64,000 nt of DNA from assembly GCF_023824315.1 (NCBI RefSeq), contig NZ_CP098732.1:682001-746000 (forward strand), read 5' to 3'. Made by a program: the position numbers and the translations under genes. The notes beneath the pieces are model-generated. The model had not been told where the DNA came from. It ran no database searches and was given only the letters and a program-made list of their open reading frames with translations. The DNA is from Acinetobacter tibetensis. Lineage in GTDB: Bacteria; Pseudomonadota; Gammaproteobacteria; Pseudomonadales; Moraxellaceae. Of this stretch, positions 30,109 to 39,691 are shown in pieces (within the stretch, counting starts at the first letter, position 1; each line of letters starts with the position of its first letter).

Positions 30109-31191
30109 ATGCAGGACAATGCTATGTCACGATGGTTATCGCCGCTGATGGCTTTTTGTTTGTCATTCATCATTATTGCCACTGTGGCACCAATAGTGGG
30201 AATACAAACAGAGCGTCAACTCGATTTCTGGTTGCTTTGGTTAGGCACTATGTTGGTTTTGGCTTTGCCAATTTGCTATTTAGAAATTGCTTTAGCAAAA
30301 CGTTCGAAAACTACAGCATTAAATGCACTGTCTAATTTAACGCGTGATGCGGATGCATCTCCAAGATGGCGTCTAGTTGGCTGGATGGCAGTGGTGTTTA
30401 TTCCATTTCTAGCCGGTGCGATGTTATTTAGTGTCAGTCAATACAGCGCACAATGGGTGGTTCAAGGAGTTGCCCCACAATATCTGTTTGTGGGATCCGC
30501 TGTTGCCGCCGTTATTTTATCTTTAGCACCACGCATGATTTTGGCATTAATCACCGCTGTCGGTGTCATTGCAGCGCTGATTTTTTCACAAGTCAGTGGA
30601 ACAGCTTTTCCTGCTTGGCAAATGACTGCACTTGAGTTTAGCGAGTGGGGTAGTGCGACTGTATTGGCATTGGTGGCGAGTGGTTTAGGCTTAGGACTGT
30701 ATTGGCAGACCAGCTTAGTTCAAGCTAAACAAGATACTGCCGCCAGCAAAACTGTATTGCCGATTTGGGTTGCACAGTTGCTTGCCGTGTTGGCATTCGC
30801 CTATTTTGCTTTGGTTGCACAATTACCTGTAATTGCTTTATTGGTTGCAACGGTTGCAGGAGCGGCATTACTGCTACAACTGGCACGTGAACAACTGGCA
30901 CAACGTCAGATGATAGTAGCTGTACAATGGGCGATCATTGTAGCTACAGTTTTGGTGTGGACAATTCCAGAAATCACTCCAGTTTTTCATATTGTCTTGG
31001 TGCTTTGGGGGTTAGTGATTTGCTTAATTTATGCGATTTTTGCGGGCTGGATTATGAAAATCAGCCATTTGCGTAAAGCCATGAATTTTAGTAATGAGCT
31101 GTTTTACAATATTTGGCGTATTGCGGTGCGTATTGTGCTGCCACTGGCTATCATTCTTGCAATTGTGTCGGTATTAGGACAATTGATCTGA
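30109..31191 (+). CDS. polytopic inner membrane protein, possible NSS-like transporter
   Basis: 360 residues with about ten hydrophobic helices. The N-terminus (MSRWLSPLMAFCLSFIIIATVAPIVG) and WLLWLGTMLVLALPICYLEIALAKRSKT recall the first helices of neurotransmitter:sodium symporter proteins, but the chain is shorter than usual (over 440) and I see no clear sodium-site motif. The stop overlaps the rnfH start by one base (TGATG). Transport function is inferred. Confidence 0.5.
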   Translation: MQDNAMSRWLSPLMAFCLSFIIIATVAPIVGIQTERQLDFWLLWLGTMLVLALPICYLEIALAKRSKTTALNALSNLTRDADASPRWRLVGWMAVVFIPFLAGAMLFSVSQYSAQWVVQGVAPQYLFVGSAVAAVILSLAPRMILALITAVGVIAALIFSQVSGTAFPAWQMTALEFSEWGSATVLALVASGLGLGLYWQTSLVQAKQDTAASKTVLPIWVAQLLAVLAFAYFALVAQLPVIALLVATVAGAALLLQLAREQLAQRQMIVAVQWAIIVATVLVWTIPEITPVFHIVLVLWGLVICLIYAIFAGWIMKISHLRKAMNFSNELFYNIWRIAVRIVLPLAIILAIVSVLGQLI

Positions 31192-31514
31192 TGACGGAGC
31201 AAGCCAAAGTTTGGGTGGCTTATGCGACCTCGGAACAACAGTTTCATCTGGAAGTTCCCTTTCAATCAGGTATGACTGCATTAGATGCAATTGAGCAAAG
31301 TGGAATTCGAGAGCAAATTGAACTACCTGAAATTTTGCAGTTGGGGATTTTTGGTGTCCGTTTGCAAGAAGCTACACAATTGCTGCAAGCGGGTGATCGG
31401 GTTGAAATTTATCGGGCGTTGACCATCAATCCAAAGGATATTCGACGTAACCGTGCAGCCAATAACCCTGTGGGACGCTATGCTAAAGGCAATCGCTTTA
31501 AAAAATTGAAATGA
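31191..31514 (+). CDS. rnfH: RnfH-family ubiquitin-like protein (UPF0125)
   Basis: 107 residues from the ATG that overlaps the preceding stop, so translation is coupled. KVWVAYATSEQQFHLEVPFQSGMTALDAIEQSGI and LGIFGVRLQEATQLLQAGDRVEIYRALTINPKDIRRNRA define the family, which has a beta-grasp fold. In many gammaproteobacteria rnfH sits with ratA near smpB and bamE. Here bamE is next door but ratA is replaced by the membrane protein gene. Confidence 0.9.
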   Translation: MTEQAKVWVAYATSEQQFHLEVPFQSGMTALDAIEQSGIREQIELPEILQLGIFGVRLQEATQLLQAGDRVEIYRALTINPKDIRRNRAANNPVGRYAKGNRFKKLK

Positions 31515-31518
31515 TATG

Positions 31519-31548
31519 AAAAACCCCTCAATGAGGGGTTTCTTTTTA
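31519..31548. terminator. bidirectional terminator between rnfH and bamE
   Basis: AACCCCTC/GAGGGGTT stem between two converging genes with T-runs on both strands. Confidence 0.9.
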
Positions 31549-31559
31549 TTTTAAAGCGT

Positions 31560-31958
31560 CTATAGTGGGGGCGCAGTTAAAATCGCTTCTTTCGATCCAG
31601 GTAAACCAGGTTGTGATTCTGGAATCGTTTCTAGACCCTCAATTTTGTTCACAATACCGTTTTGATCGAAGTAAATTTTCAAATGCTGACCATGCGCTGC
31701 TGGAATCTTGGCTTTTTTAGCATAAGTTCCTGGGATATAATTGTAGACGTAGTCCCATCGTAATGGATTCAATGGATCTGTAATGGTTGGACTACCGAGT
31801 AAGAAACGCACTTGTTGGTGACTCATGCCGACTTGGATTTTTGAGGCTTGGGCTTGTGTTAATGGTGTTCCTTGAGGAATATCTACTTTATAAACGCCCA
31901 AGGTCGAACAGCCCGCGAGCAGTGAAGTGACGAATAACGTCAACATGATTTTTTGCAT
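31560..31958 (-). CDS. bamE: outer membrane protein assembly factor BamE
   Basis: 132 residues. A signal peptide ends in lipobox LLAGC (Cys16). GTPLTQAQASKIQVGMSHQQVRFLLGSPTITDPLNPLRWDYVY is the BamE/SmpA signature. Lipoprotein subunit of the beta-barrel assembly machine. Divergent from fur, as in most gammaproteobacteria. Confidence 0.95.
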   Translation of the reverse strand: MQKIMLTLFVTSLLAGCSTLGVYKVDIPQGTPLTQAQASKIQVGMSHQQVRFLLGSPTITDPLNPLRWDYVYNYIPGTYAKKAKIPAAHGQHLKIYFDQNGIVNKIEGLETIPESQPGLPGSKEAILTAPPL

Positions 31959-32072
31959 TTTGCTACACTATCCCAAATTAATTTTGATGCATTTGATCCA
32001 CGGATAGATCATACTGCATCTTAACTTTGTTGCATATTCCAACTTTAAATTTGTTGAGAGAGACCTTTTTAC

Positions 32073-32510
32073 ATGCCTATTTCAAACCAAGACTTACGCA
32101 AAGCTGGACTTAAAGTTACACTTCCACGAATTAAAATATTAGAATTATTAGAAAATTCAAAACAACATCATTTAAGCGCGGAAGATATCTATAAGACTTT
32201 ACTCGAACAGGGTGAAGATGTCGGTTTAGCAACTGTTTATCGCGTGTTAACGCAATTCGAAGCTGCTGGTATTATTCAGCGTCACCATTTTGAAAATAAT
32301 CATTCTGTTTTTGAAATTATGCAAGATGATCACCACGATCACCTCGTATGCCAAAACTGTAATAAAGTTGTTGAATTTACTAACGAAGTTATTGAACATG
32401 AACAACATACAGTGGCAGAAAAACATAACTTTACTTTAACAGGTCATTCATTAAATCTGTATGGCTACTGTGATGAGCAAGAATGTCAGGATGCATTACG
32501 TAAAAAGTAA
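32073..32510 (+). CDS. fur: ferric uptake regulator
   Basis: 145 residues. Fe(II)-dependent repressor of iron uptake. The winged helix (DLRKAGLKVTLPRIKILELLE...VGLATVYRVLTQFEAAGII) is followed by the metal-site region DDHHDHLVCQNCNKVVEF and a C-terminal CDEQEC pair, giving both metal sites. Confidence 0.97.
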   Translation: MPISNQDLRKAGLKVTLPRIKILELLENSKQHHLSAEDIYKTLLEQGEDVGLATVYRVLTQFEAAGIIQRHHFENNHSVFEIMQDDHHDHLVCQNCNKVVEFTNEVIEHEQHTVAEKHNFTLTGHSLNLYGYCDEQECQDALRKK

Positions 32511-32534
32511 TGTAACTTAATCACTTGGTGAACA

Positions 32535-32564
32535 TAAAAAAGGCTTCTAAATGAAGCCTTTTTT
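32535..32564. terminator. terminator between fur and sbcC
   Basis: AAAAAAGGCTTC/GAAGCCTTTTTT with a 5-base loop between converging genes; works in both directions. Confidence 0.92.
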
Positions 32565-32615
32565 ATTGTTTGATGGGAGTAAATTTTAAATTGACAGAAG
32601 GTTACGCATAGCCAA

Positions 32616-35600
32616 TTAAGACACAATTTGAATACGGCTAGAACCAGAACCTATTGGCTGTACCTGAATTTGAACAGGAATGCGCTCATGCATTTCTTGA
32701 ATATGTGAAATGAGAACCACTTTGCGTCCTTGATTTTGTAATTGGTCAAATGCATTCATCACCATGTGTAAAGATGAAGCATCTAAAGTGCCAAAACCCT
32801 CATCAATGAATAGTGATTCAATTTTCATGGAACCTGCCGCCATATTGGCAATTGCCAAGGATAAAGCCAAAGCGGTCAGGAAAGATTCTCCTCCTGAAAG
32901 AGAAGAAACCGAACGGGTTTCACCATCCATATCATGGTCAATAATGGCGAGACTGAGCGAGTTATCCAAGCGCTTTAAGGTATAACGTTGTGATAGAAGG
33001 GCTAATTGCTGGTTGGCATATTCAATTAAAATATCGAGGTGATATTGCTGTGCCAAATCGCGGAATTTTTTCCCTGTGGCATCACCCATCAAGCCCGAAA
33101 TTTTAGCCCAACGATGTTCCTGTTGCTGAATTTGTTGTATTTGGGCTGCGAATTGCTGCTGCTTGGCTAAATTTTGCTGATGTAATTCCAGTGATAATTT
33201 GAGTTGATCACGGTGTTCAGTTAGTTGTTGTAATTGCACAGCATTTTGTTCAAGTAACTGCAACAATTGATCATGATTGGTCTTGGATTGATATTGCTGA
33301 TGTTCATGTAATTGGTTTTGTAGTGTTTTCAATGCATAGACAGCTTCGCTCAATTGACGATCTGCCTGTTGCAAGGATAAACGCAGTTGTTGTTCCTGAG
33401 TTGAGGAAATCGCAAGCAGCGTTTTTAAGCGTGGCTCGGAAAATTCACTGTGCTGCGTTAACCACCTTGAAATTTCTGTTTGAGCTTGCTCCAGTGCATG
33501 GAGCTGTTGCTGCTGTTGTGCTTTCAATTGTTCCAAGGCATTTTTGTGTTGTTCGAAGTTTTGACGCGCCTGTTCAAAACTGAGTTTGAGCTGTTGGTAT
33601 TGCTGTTGTAGCTGTTGACGTTGTTGATCATGCTGCTGAAGCCATTCATTGGCTTTAAGCTCGGTTGAGCCTGTCATGTTGATAATGAGTTGCTGAGCCG
33701 CTTCAGCATTGTGCTTCCCTTTGGCTTCAACCTCTTTCAGTTGTTGCGCGAACTCGATGTGCTGAACAGTCAAACTGCTGAGATTTACTTTGATAATATT
33801 CAGTTGTTGTTCAGTTTGTTCTTTTTGCTTATTGAAGCGATCACGCTGTTCAATTTGCTGCACACGTTGTTGTAAATACTGCATTGTTTGTTGTGCCGTA
33901 GACAGCGGATGCTCGACCCACGCAGCTTGTTCATGTGGCGCTAGACAATCAATAATCTGCTGAATTTGCTGTTGCCATTGTTGTACGGATGCCAGTTGAT
34001 GGGTGTGGTATTGAATGTTTTGTGTCAGTTGTAACTGATCTTTATGTGCTTGATTGAACCGTTGTAAATCCAGTTCCGCCTGCTGTTTAAGCTGAGTACT
34101 TTCTGCAAGGCAATGTTGTAGTGTAGTCAAGATTTCCTGTTGAGGATGAGTTAAATCTAGAACTAGCTCGGATAGTGCGAGATGTTGTTGTAATTCATTT
34201 TTTTGTTGTTCTGATTTTTCATTGAGTTGTTGTAATGAATGTTGCAGTTGGACGTGCTCGGCGCTCATTTGAGTCAGTTGTTGTTGAGCTGTTTGCCAAA
34301 GATGTAGACATTGTTGTTCCTGTTGAATCGCCTGTTGTTCTTGCTGTTGTTGCAGTTCATACAATGCCTTCGAGACTAGATTTTCATCATCACGATAGGG
34401 GTGTTCTGTACTGCCACAGACGAGGCAGGCTTCGCCTTGTGTTAATGCTGCACGTAAATGTTCAATATTTTCGGTATGTAATAAGCGCTGTTGTTGTAAG
34501 AAACTTTGTAATTTTTCTCGTTCGGCTTTTGCCGCCTGAAACTCGATTTCTGCTTGTTTGGTGCTTTGCTGAAGTTGTTGCTGCTGTTGTTGAATGCTGT
34601 GCAATTTGTCCGTCAGATTCAGGATTTCATCGGTTAAGGTAAAGAAATACTCCAGTTTTTGCTGAACTGAATCCAGTTGGTTGAGTCGAGAGAGTTGTTG
34701 CTCTTTGTTTTTCTGTTGTTGTTCTCGTTGCGTTTCAATTTGAGCCGTCGTCCCAAATTCTGCGACTAATTTTTGTAGCAGAATTTTGTCTTGATCAAGC
34801 TGTTGCTGTGCTTGCGGGATATTGCCTAAAGTATTTTCAACTTTTTGATAGTGTTGAATAAATTGCTTGAGTTGCTGAAGATGAGCATTTAAACCTTGAT
34901 CTAAAGTTGCAAACTGATCGCTATTTTGTAGTTGAGTTGCACAAAATTGCTGTTGTGTGATCAAGTGTTGTAATTGTTGTTCAAATTGCTGTTGCTGTTC
35001 GAGTAAAGGTTGCTGCTGCATATCCAATTGTTGCAAACGACTTTTGGTCTTTTTATATTCATCGGCAATATAGTCACGTTCTTGTACATATTTACGAACA
35101 TCACCCAGTTCTTGTTGATGTTGTCGTTCGAAATCTTGTAATTGGTGCAATGCAGTTTCAGCTTGGTTAAACTGATTTTTCTCTTGTTCAAATTGAGTGA
35201 CTAGGGCAGTAAAGTGCTGTTGTTGTTGCTGAATTTGTGGTTCAAGCTGTTGCAGGCTGTTTAGAATTTGTTGTTGCTGAAATACGACGGGACGTATCGC
35301 AGAAAAAGTTTCGAGTTGGCTCAGTTGTTGGCGATCTTGTGCTAAGGCTGTATGTGCTTGTAGTTGGGTTTCATGCTGTTGCTGTTTAAGCACAATATCT
35401 TGTTCTAATTTATACAGTTGCGTAAACCATTGCTGTTGTTGAAGATACTGTGATTTTTCCTGCTCGAGTGTTTGATAATGCTGTTGTGCAGTTTCATATT
35501 GAGTGCGTAGCGCCGTAATTTCTTCTTCGGAGCGAATTTCAATATGACCTAAAACATTTTCCAGTTCCTTGCGTTGGGTTGCAATCGATTTGGTTTTTTC

Positions 35601-36212
35601 ATAAGCCAGTTGTCCAATTTTACCGAAAATGCTGGAATTGGTTAGATATTCCAATAATTCGCCCCGCTCATTGTCGCGGGCTTTTAAAAAAGCAGTCACT
35701 TCAGACTGTGCCAATAACACTGCACGGGTAAATTGTTCAAAACTGAGTTGGGTAATCTGTTGAATATGGGTTTCTACCGCTTTACTTTTATCGGCAATCA
35801 CCACATCGTCAGTTAAGCATTTTAAATAGCGTTGTACATTTTGTAGTTTTCCTGAAGCACTTTCACGTGCACGTTTGACTTCCCATCGTGCCAAATAACA
35901 TTTTTGGTCTTGTGCGATAAAACATAATTCGGCAAAACCATGCCCTGTACCACGACGCAAAACCGTGAGTGGCGAATTGGTCAGTAATTCTGAGCCATCA
36001 CTATCGAGTAACTTACCATCACTGTCTTTTAGGCGTGGAATTTTATTGAATAGCGCTAAACACATGGCATCTAAAATAGTAGATTTCCCCGCACCTGTTT
36101 TACCTACAATAGCGATTAAACCTGCACTGGCTAGCGGTTCAGCATCAAAATCAATCAGATGTTCACCCGCGAGGGATGCCAGATTTTTAATTCGAATAGA
36201 TAAAATTTTCAT
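32616..36212 (-). CDS. sbcC: exonuclease SbcCD subunit C
   Basis: 1198 residues, SMC-like ATPase that with SbcD cleaves DNA hairpins and blocked ends. Walker A is VGKTGAGKSTILDAM at the N-terminus, the zinc hook CLVCGSTEHPYRD sits mid-chain, and the C-terminal half holds VSSLSGGESFLTALALSLAIA and SLFIDEGFGTLD. The coiled coils are extremely glutamine-rich. The start codon lies 9 bases after the sbcD stop, so the two are one operon. Confidence 0.95.
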   Translation of the reverse strand: MKILSIRIKNLASLAGEHLIDFDAEPLASAGLIAIVGKTGAGKSTILDAMCLALFNKIPRLKDSDGKLLDSDGSELLTNSPLTVLRRGTGHGFAELCFIAQDQKCYLARWEVKRARESASGKLQNVQRYLKCLTDDVVIADKSKAVETHIQQITQLSFEQFTRAVLLAQSEVTAFLKARDNERGELLEYLTNSSIFGKIGQLAYEKTKSIATQRKELENVLGHIEIRSEEEITALRTQYETAQQHYQTLEQEKSQYLQQQQWFTQLYKLEQDIVLKQQQHETQLQAHTALAQDRQQLSQLETFSAIRPVVFQQQQILNSLQQLEPQIQQQQQHFTALVTQFEQEKNQFNQAETALHQLQDFERQHQQELGDVRKYVQERDYIADEYKKTKSRLQQLDMQQQPLLEQQQQFEQQLQHLITQQQFCATQLQNSDQFATLDQGLNAHLQQLKQFIQHYQKVENTLGNIPQAQQQLDQDKILLQKLVAEFGTTAQIETQREQQQKNKEQQLSRLNQLDSVQQKLEYFFTLTDEILNLTDKLHSIQQQQQQLQQSTKQAEIEFQAAKAEREKLQSFLQQQRLLHTENIEHLRAALTQGEACLVCGSTEHPYRDDENLVSKALYELQQQQEQQAIQQEQQCLHLWQTAQQQLTQMSAEHVQLQHSLQQLNEKSEQQKNELQQHLALSELVLDLTHPQQEILTTLQHCLAESTQLKQQAELDLQRFNQAHKDQLQLTQNIQYHTHQLASVQQWQQQIQQIIDCLAPHEQAAWVEHPLSTAQQTMQYLQQRVQQIEQRDRFNKQKEQTEQQLNIIKVNLSSLTVQHIEFAQQLKEVEAKGKHNAEAAQQLIINMTGSTELKANEWLQQHDQQRQQLQQQYQQLKLSFEQARQNFEQHKNALEQLKAQQQQQLHALEQAQTEISRWLTQHSEFSEPRLKTLLAISSTQEQQLRLSLQQADRQLSEAVYALKTLQNQLHEHQQYQSKTNHDQLLQLLEQNAVQLQQLTEHRDQLKLSLELHQQNLAKQQQFAAQIQQIQQQEHRWAKISGLMGDATGKKFRDLAQQYHLDILIEYANQQLALLSQRYTLKRLDNSLSLAIIDHDMDGETRSVSSLSGGESFLTALALSLAIANMAAGSMKIESLFIDEGFGTLDASSLHMVMNAFDQLQNQGRKVVLISHIQEMHERIPVQIQVQPIGSGSSRIQIVS

Positions 36213-36221
36213 GGCAAGCCT

Positions 36222-37475
36222 TTAACCGTTGTGTTCGTCTTCTAAAGTTTTTTCTGCTTCGTGTACCAAACTCATAAAATCATTTAGGACATCATCATCG
36301 GCAGCATAACCTTGTTTTTCCCATACATTTTGGAACAGTTGTACTGGGGTCGGCGGTTCAAGCTGTATGCTTTGCGCATTCGAGGCATCTTGCTCTGAAG
36401 ATAAATATTGGCGTGAAATTCGGACCAAACGATAGCGATTTTCAGGTAACGCCTGTTCAAATTGCTGGCGTAAATTGGGAGGAGGCGGTGTCAAGCTATG
36501 ATATTCAATGTCGACATATTCACGTTGATCAATATTTTCGATTTCACCTGTCGCTAAATTGCTAAGTTGTTGCAGCACCTCATGCATTTCGCCGCGAATG
36601 CGGTGTAGAGCAATACTGCGTGGAATAGGCAATACTTCAAGCTGTAAGCGTTCTGGAGGTGCGAGTTGTGGATCGATGGTAATTTCTAAGACTTGGTGTT
36701 TGTAATTGACTTCACTGAAGGACAATGGAATGGGAGAGCCACTATAACGAATATGGTCTTGTCCAACCTTTTGCGGTTTATGCAAATGACCTAATGCCAC
36801 ATAATCAATTACCTCATCAAACAGCGCCGTTGAAAGTGCTTCTTCATTGCCAATAACAATCGGGCGTTCTGAGTCTGAGGTTTCCGCACCTTGCATATGG
36901 GCATGCGACATCAGGATTAGGGCTTGATCATTCGTTTTACGTTGTTTGGCTGCCGCAATGAGCTGTTGATGTAAATGGGCGATAGCAGCTTTGCTGTCAC
37001 TGGTTTGCTCATTGATTCCTGTAATTTCGGCAGGACGTAAAAATGGCAGGCTTAAGCACCAAGCCACAATCTGCTGCTGTTCATTATAAATTGGAATGAG
37101 TAAACGATTTAAATTGAGCTGTCCTTCGGTATTTTTATGAATGACCCCAACGGCTTTGGCATTGTATTTAGATAACAGTGGCTCCACTTGTTCAATACGA
37201 TAACCTGAGTCATGGTTCCCTGCAATCATGAGGGTTTGCATGTGCGGAGCCACCGCATGTACATCTGCCAAAAATTGATAGAGTTGCTTTTGCGCACTGG
37301 ATGCGGGGTTAATCACATCAAAAATATCTCCCGCAATTAGTAGGGCATGTGGCTGTTTTAATTTAATTTGATCGACTAACCACGTTAAAAACTGTTCGTG
37401 TTCATACTGACGGGAGTGGTTATAAAAAAATTGTCCCAAGTGCCAGTCAGAAGTATGAAAAAAGCGAACAGTCAT
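36222..37475 (-). CDS. sbcD: exonuclease SbcCD subunit D
   Basis: 417 residues, Mre11-type Mn-dependent nuclease. Phosphoesterase motifs: FFHTSDWHLGQ, LIAGDIFDVINP, LMIAGNHDSGYR, LMSHAHMQGA and VALGHLHKPQ. The C-terminal part binds SbcC. First gene of sbcDC. Confidence 0.95.
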   Translation of the reverse strand: MTVRFFHTSDWHLGQFFYNHSRQYEHEQFLTWLVDQIKLKQPHALLIAGDIFDVINPASSAQKQLYQFLADVHAVAPHMQTLMIAGNHDSGYRIEQVEPLLSKYNAKAVGVIHKNTEGQLNLNRLLIPIYNEQQQIVAWCLSLPFLRPAEITGINEQTSDSKAAIAHLHQQLIAAAKQRKTNDQALILMSHAHMQGAETSDSERPIVIGNEEALSTALFDEVIDYVALGHLHKPQKVGQDHIRYSGSPIPLSFSEVNYKHQVLEITIDPQLAPPERLQLEVLPIPRSIALHRIRGEMHEVLQQLSNLATGEIENIDQREYVDIEYHSLTPPPPNLRQQFEQALPENRYRLVRISRQYLSSEQDASNAQSIQLEPPTPVQLFQNVWEKQGYAADDDVLNDFMSLVHEAEKTLEDEHNG

Positions 37476-37581
37476 GTGATCTCAAAGCGTGAAAATACCG
37501 TGTATAACTTAGCATATTTTACATGCCCAGATATGCAGTAGATGATTAAGGCGACGGTTTTAGTCGCAAGAAAATCGTCCT

Positions 37582-37959
37582 TTAAGCTGCGTTTGGGTCG
37601 AGTTGTACCAAGCCAAACGTGTTGTGATCTGGGTCGATAAAATAGCCTTGCCAGCATTTATTCGGAATAACGAATTTGGGCATGGCTTCTTGTCCTCCCA
37701 GCGCCAAGATTTTTGCCGCGGTTGCATCAAAATCTTCGACTTGAATGGAACAGGTAAAGGCATTGGTGCCGCAATGTGTCGGAGGAATTTCCACAGGGCG
37801 CTTTAATAAACCGCCATGTATATTCGCTGTATCAATTTGATAATATTCGATGGGTAGGCCTGTAACCTTGGTAAATGTCCAACCAAAGATTGCTTGGTAA
37901 AATTGAAGATCACGTTCGGGGTTTGACGATTGAATTTCAAAGTAGACTAAAGGTTGCAT
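37582..37959 (-). CDS. VOC-superfamily (glyoxalase-like) protein
   Basis: 125 residues from the ATG at 37959 (AGGA nine bases upstream); an ATG at 37968 has the AGGA directly against it. MQPLVYFEIQSSNPERDLQFYQAIFGWTF and VEDFDATAAKILALGGQ...GYFIDPDHNTFGLVQLD are typical vicinal-oxygen-chelate repeats. Members bind small molecules or act as lyases/dioxygenases; the substrate is not evident. The frame remains open to 38268, but that part looks non-coding. Confidence 0.78.
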   Translation of the reverse strand: MQPLVYFEIQSSNPERDLQFYQAIFGWTFTKVTGLPIEYYQIDTANIHGGLLKRPVEIPPTHCGTNAFTCSIQVEDFDATAAKILALGGQEAMPKFVIPNKCWQGYFIDPDHNTFGLVQLDPNAA

Positions 37960-37996
37960 GACCTTCATTCCTATTTTTATTGTTCTGAAAAATAAA

Positions 37997-38031
37997 GACC
38001 GACGATTCGAGTGATGATGAAATCGTCGGTC
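37997..38031 (-). promoter_or_regulatory. terminator-like hairpin upstream of the VOC gene
   Basis: Perfect 11-bp inverted repeat GACCGACGATT/AATCGTCGGTC with a 13-base loop, followed on the minus strand by TTTATTTTT. It lies 38 bases before the VOC start with about 230 bases of otherwise gene-free sequence further upstream. This looks like an attenuator in a long leader, or the end of a small RNA. Confidence 0.45.
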
Positions 38032-38266
38032 AAAAAACGGTGGATACATCAAACTTTTAAGCTGCTGTTTTAAAAGTTTAACGTTCACGCCAAGCTTATT
38101 GCTTTTGGTAGAAGGTCGCCGAAAATATTGTGGATGCCGGTACAAATTGACGGTTTCGAACCTTGTACTCTTAATAACGTGGACAAGTTTGAATTGGTTG
38201 ACAAGAAAATTAAAAAAGTTTGAATTTTTTTTTATAATAGCGTTTTGCCCTTGTTGAGCTGTACTC

Positions 38267-38713
38267 ATGATACCACTGCGCTGCTATTTTATTTGGTTTT
38301 TTGTACTGTGCTTTCTGTTCACATGTATTTGCGGTGTGTTGGCAGCATTAATGCCAAGAGGGATGGGGAGTATACTTACCATAGTGCCTTATTTGGTGGC
38401 AATGAACTGGGTATTATTCAAATTCCTGAAACAGCAAAAGCGTGCTCCAACGCAAGCAGAACGTAAACAGTTGACGCTGGGTTTTAGTCTAATTTTCTGG
38501 GGTTATAACTTATTGGGTTTACTGGGCGGAATTTATTTCTTCTCACGTAGCAATCCAACGATTTGGCAAGACTTGTTGTTGTATTTGCAACAACCGCAAT
38601 TTATGGCAGTGGTATTGATGATGTTCTTGCTGATTGCCATTCCATTATATCTTTTAACTTATTGGTTTTATGGTGCTCAAGCACAACGTATGGTAGACAA
38701 AATGTTGGGTTAA
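38267..38713 (+). CDS. small inner membrane protein (ABZJ_00895-like)
   Basis: 148 residues with four hydrophobic segments (about 7-27, 36-53, 68-90, 108-132) and a short basic loop (KQQKRAPTQAERKQ). It ends in YWFYGAQAQRMVDKMLG. It resembles the ABZJ_00895 family conserved across Acinetobacter, for which no function is known. A -10-like TATAAT (38231-38236 region) lies just upstream. Confidence 0.6.
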   Translation: MIPLRCYFIWFFVLCFLFTCICGVLAALMPRGMGSILTIVPYLVAMNWVLFKFLKQQKRAPTQAERKQLTLGFSLIFWGYNLLGLLGGIYFFSRSNPTIWQDLLLYLQQPQFMAVVLMMFLLIAIPLYLLTYWFYGAQAQRMVDKMLG

Positions 38714-38780
38714 TGCACATAAGCTTGTATTTGTTGTCTTTCTCATTTATAGATAAATTATCTAACCAAGAGATTGTTTT

Positions 38781-39677
38781 ATGTACAAGCCTGTGGTGTT
38801 GATTACTGGAGCTTCTGGGTTTATTGGTTCTTATTTAGTGCCTTATTTATTAAAACGAGATTTTCAAGTCATTGGAATTTCAAGGAAACCACAAGCTCAA
38901 ACGCATCCTGATTTAAGTTGGATTCAGCATTTTGATGAATTGAAACATCAAACCATTGATTATGTCATTAATTTGGCAGGGGAAAGTATCGCCGAAGGTC
39001 GATGGAGTGAACAACGTAAGCAGAAGTTAATTCAAAGTCGAGTGAAAATGACAGAAGCCTTGTACCGTTATTTACAACAACGGCAAATTTTCCCGAAATG
39101 TATTTTGTCGGGTTCTGCGGTGGGATACTACGGTATTGATGCTTTGGAGCAATGGCAGCAAGTTTGTACAGAAGAATCACCTGCTCAAAACATTTTTATG
39201 TCGCAACTTTGCCAACAGTGGGAACAGACAGCGTTGGCAGATACTCAACAAAATACCAAGATTATGCGTTTAGGTATTGTGTTTGGACGTGGCGGTGGCA
39301 TTTTGCCCAAAATGCTGTTTCCAATTAAGTGGAATCTGGTCGGACGTATTGGCCATGGGCGGCAGCCCGTGGTTTGGGTACACATCCAAGATGTATTACG
39401 TGCAGTAGAATTTATTCTGACCCATGAGACCGAACAGAAAGTCTTTAATGTGGTAGCACCAGAAAAGGTGATACAGAGTCAATTTGTGAATATTACAGCA
39501 GTCAGTTTAAAACGACATCCTTTGCTAAGTATGCCCGCTTGGGTTTTTAAAAGTCTATTGGGGGAGCAATCACAATTGATTTTAAATGGTCAATTTGTGC
39601 AACCCAAAGCCCTTCAACAAGCAGGGTTTGAGTTCAAGTTTCCGACTTTAAAAGAAGCATTAAATGATTTACTTTGA
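38781..39677 (+). CDS. NAD-dependent epimerase family protein, TIGR01777 type (YfcH-like)
   Basis: 298 residues. Rossmann motif LITGASGFIGSYLVPYL at the N-terminus; INLAGESIAEGRWSEQRKQKLIQSRV and VWVHIQDVLRAV are family markers; the C-terminal DUF1731 region ends FEFKFPTLKEALNDLL. The group is extended SDR without a known substrate in bacteria. Confidence 0.85.
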   Translation: MYKPVVLITGASGFIGSYLVPYLLKRDFQVIGISRKPQAQTHPDLSWIQHFDELKHQTIDYVINLAGESIAEGRWSEQRKQKLIQSRVKMTEALYRYLQQRQIFPKCILSGSAVGYYGIDALEQWQQVCTEESPAQNIFMSQLCQQWEQTALADTQQNTKIMRLGIVFGRGGGILPKMLFPIKWNLVGRIGHGRQPVVWVHIQDVLRAVEFILTHETEQKVFNVVAPEKVIQSQFVNITAVSLKRHPLLSMPAWVFKSLLGEQSQLILNGQFVQPKALQQAGFEFKFPTLKEALNDLL

Positions 39678-39691
39678 TGTGGAGCAGTGTT

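Noticed and set aside
34235..34642. 135-codon ORF opposite sbcC
   Set aside because: Arises from the CAA/CAG-rich repeats of sbcC read on the other strand.
37960..38268. N-terminal extension of the VOC protein to 228 residues
   Set aside because: The VOC domain starts at 37959 with a good ribosome site; the upstream part is basic low-similarity sequence that includes the inverted repeat.
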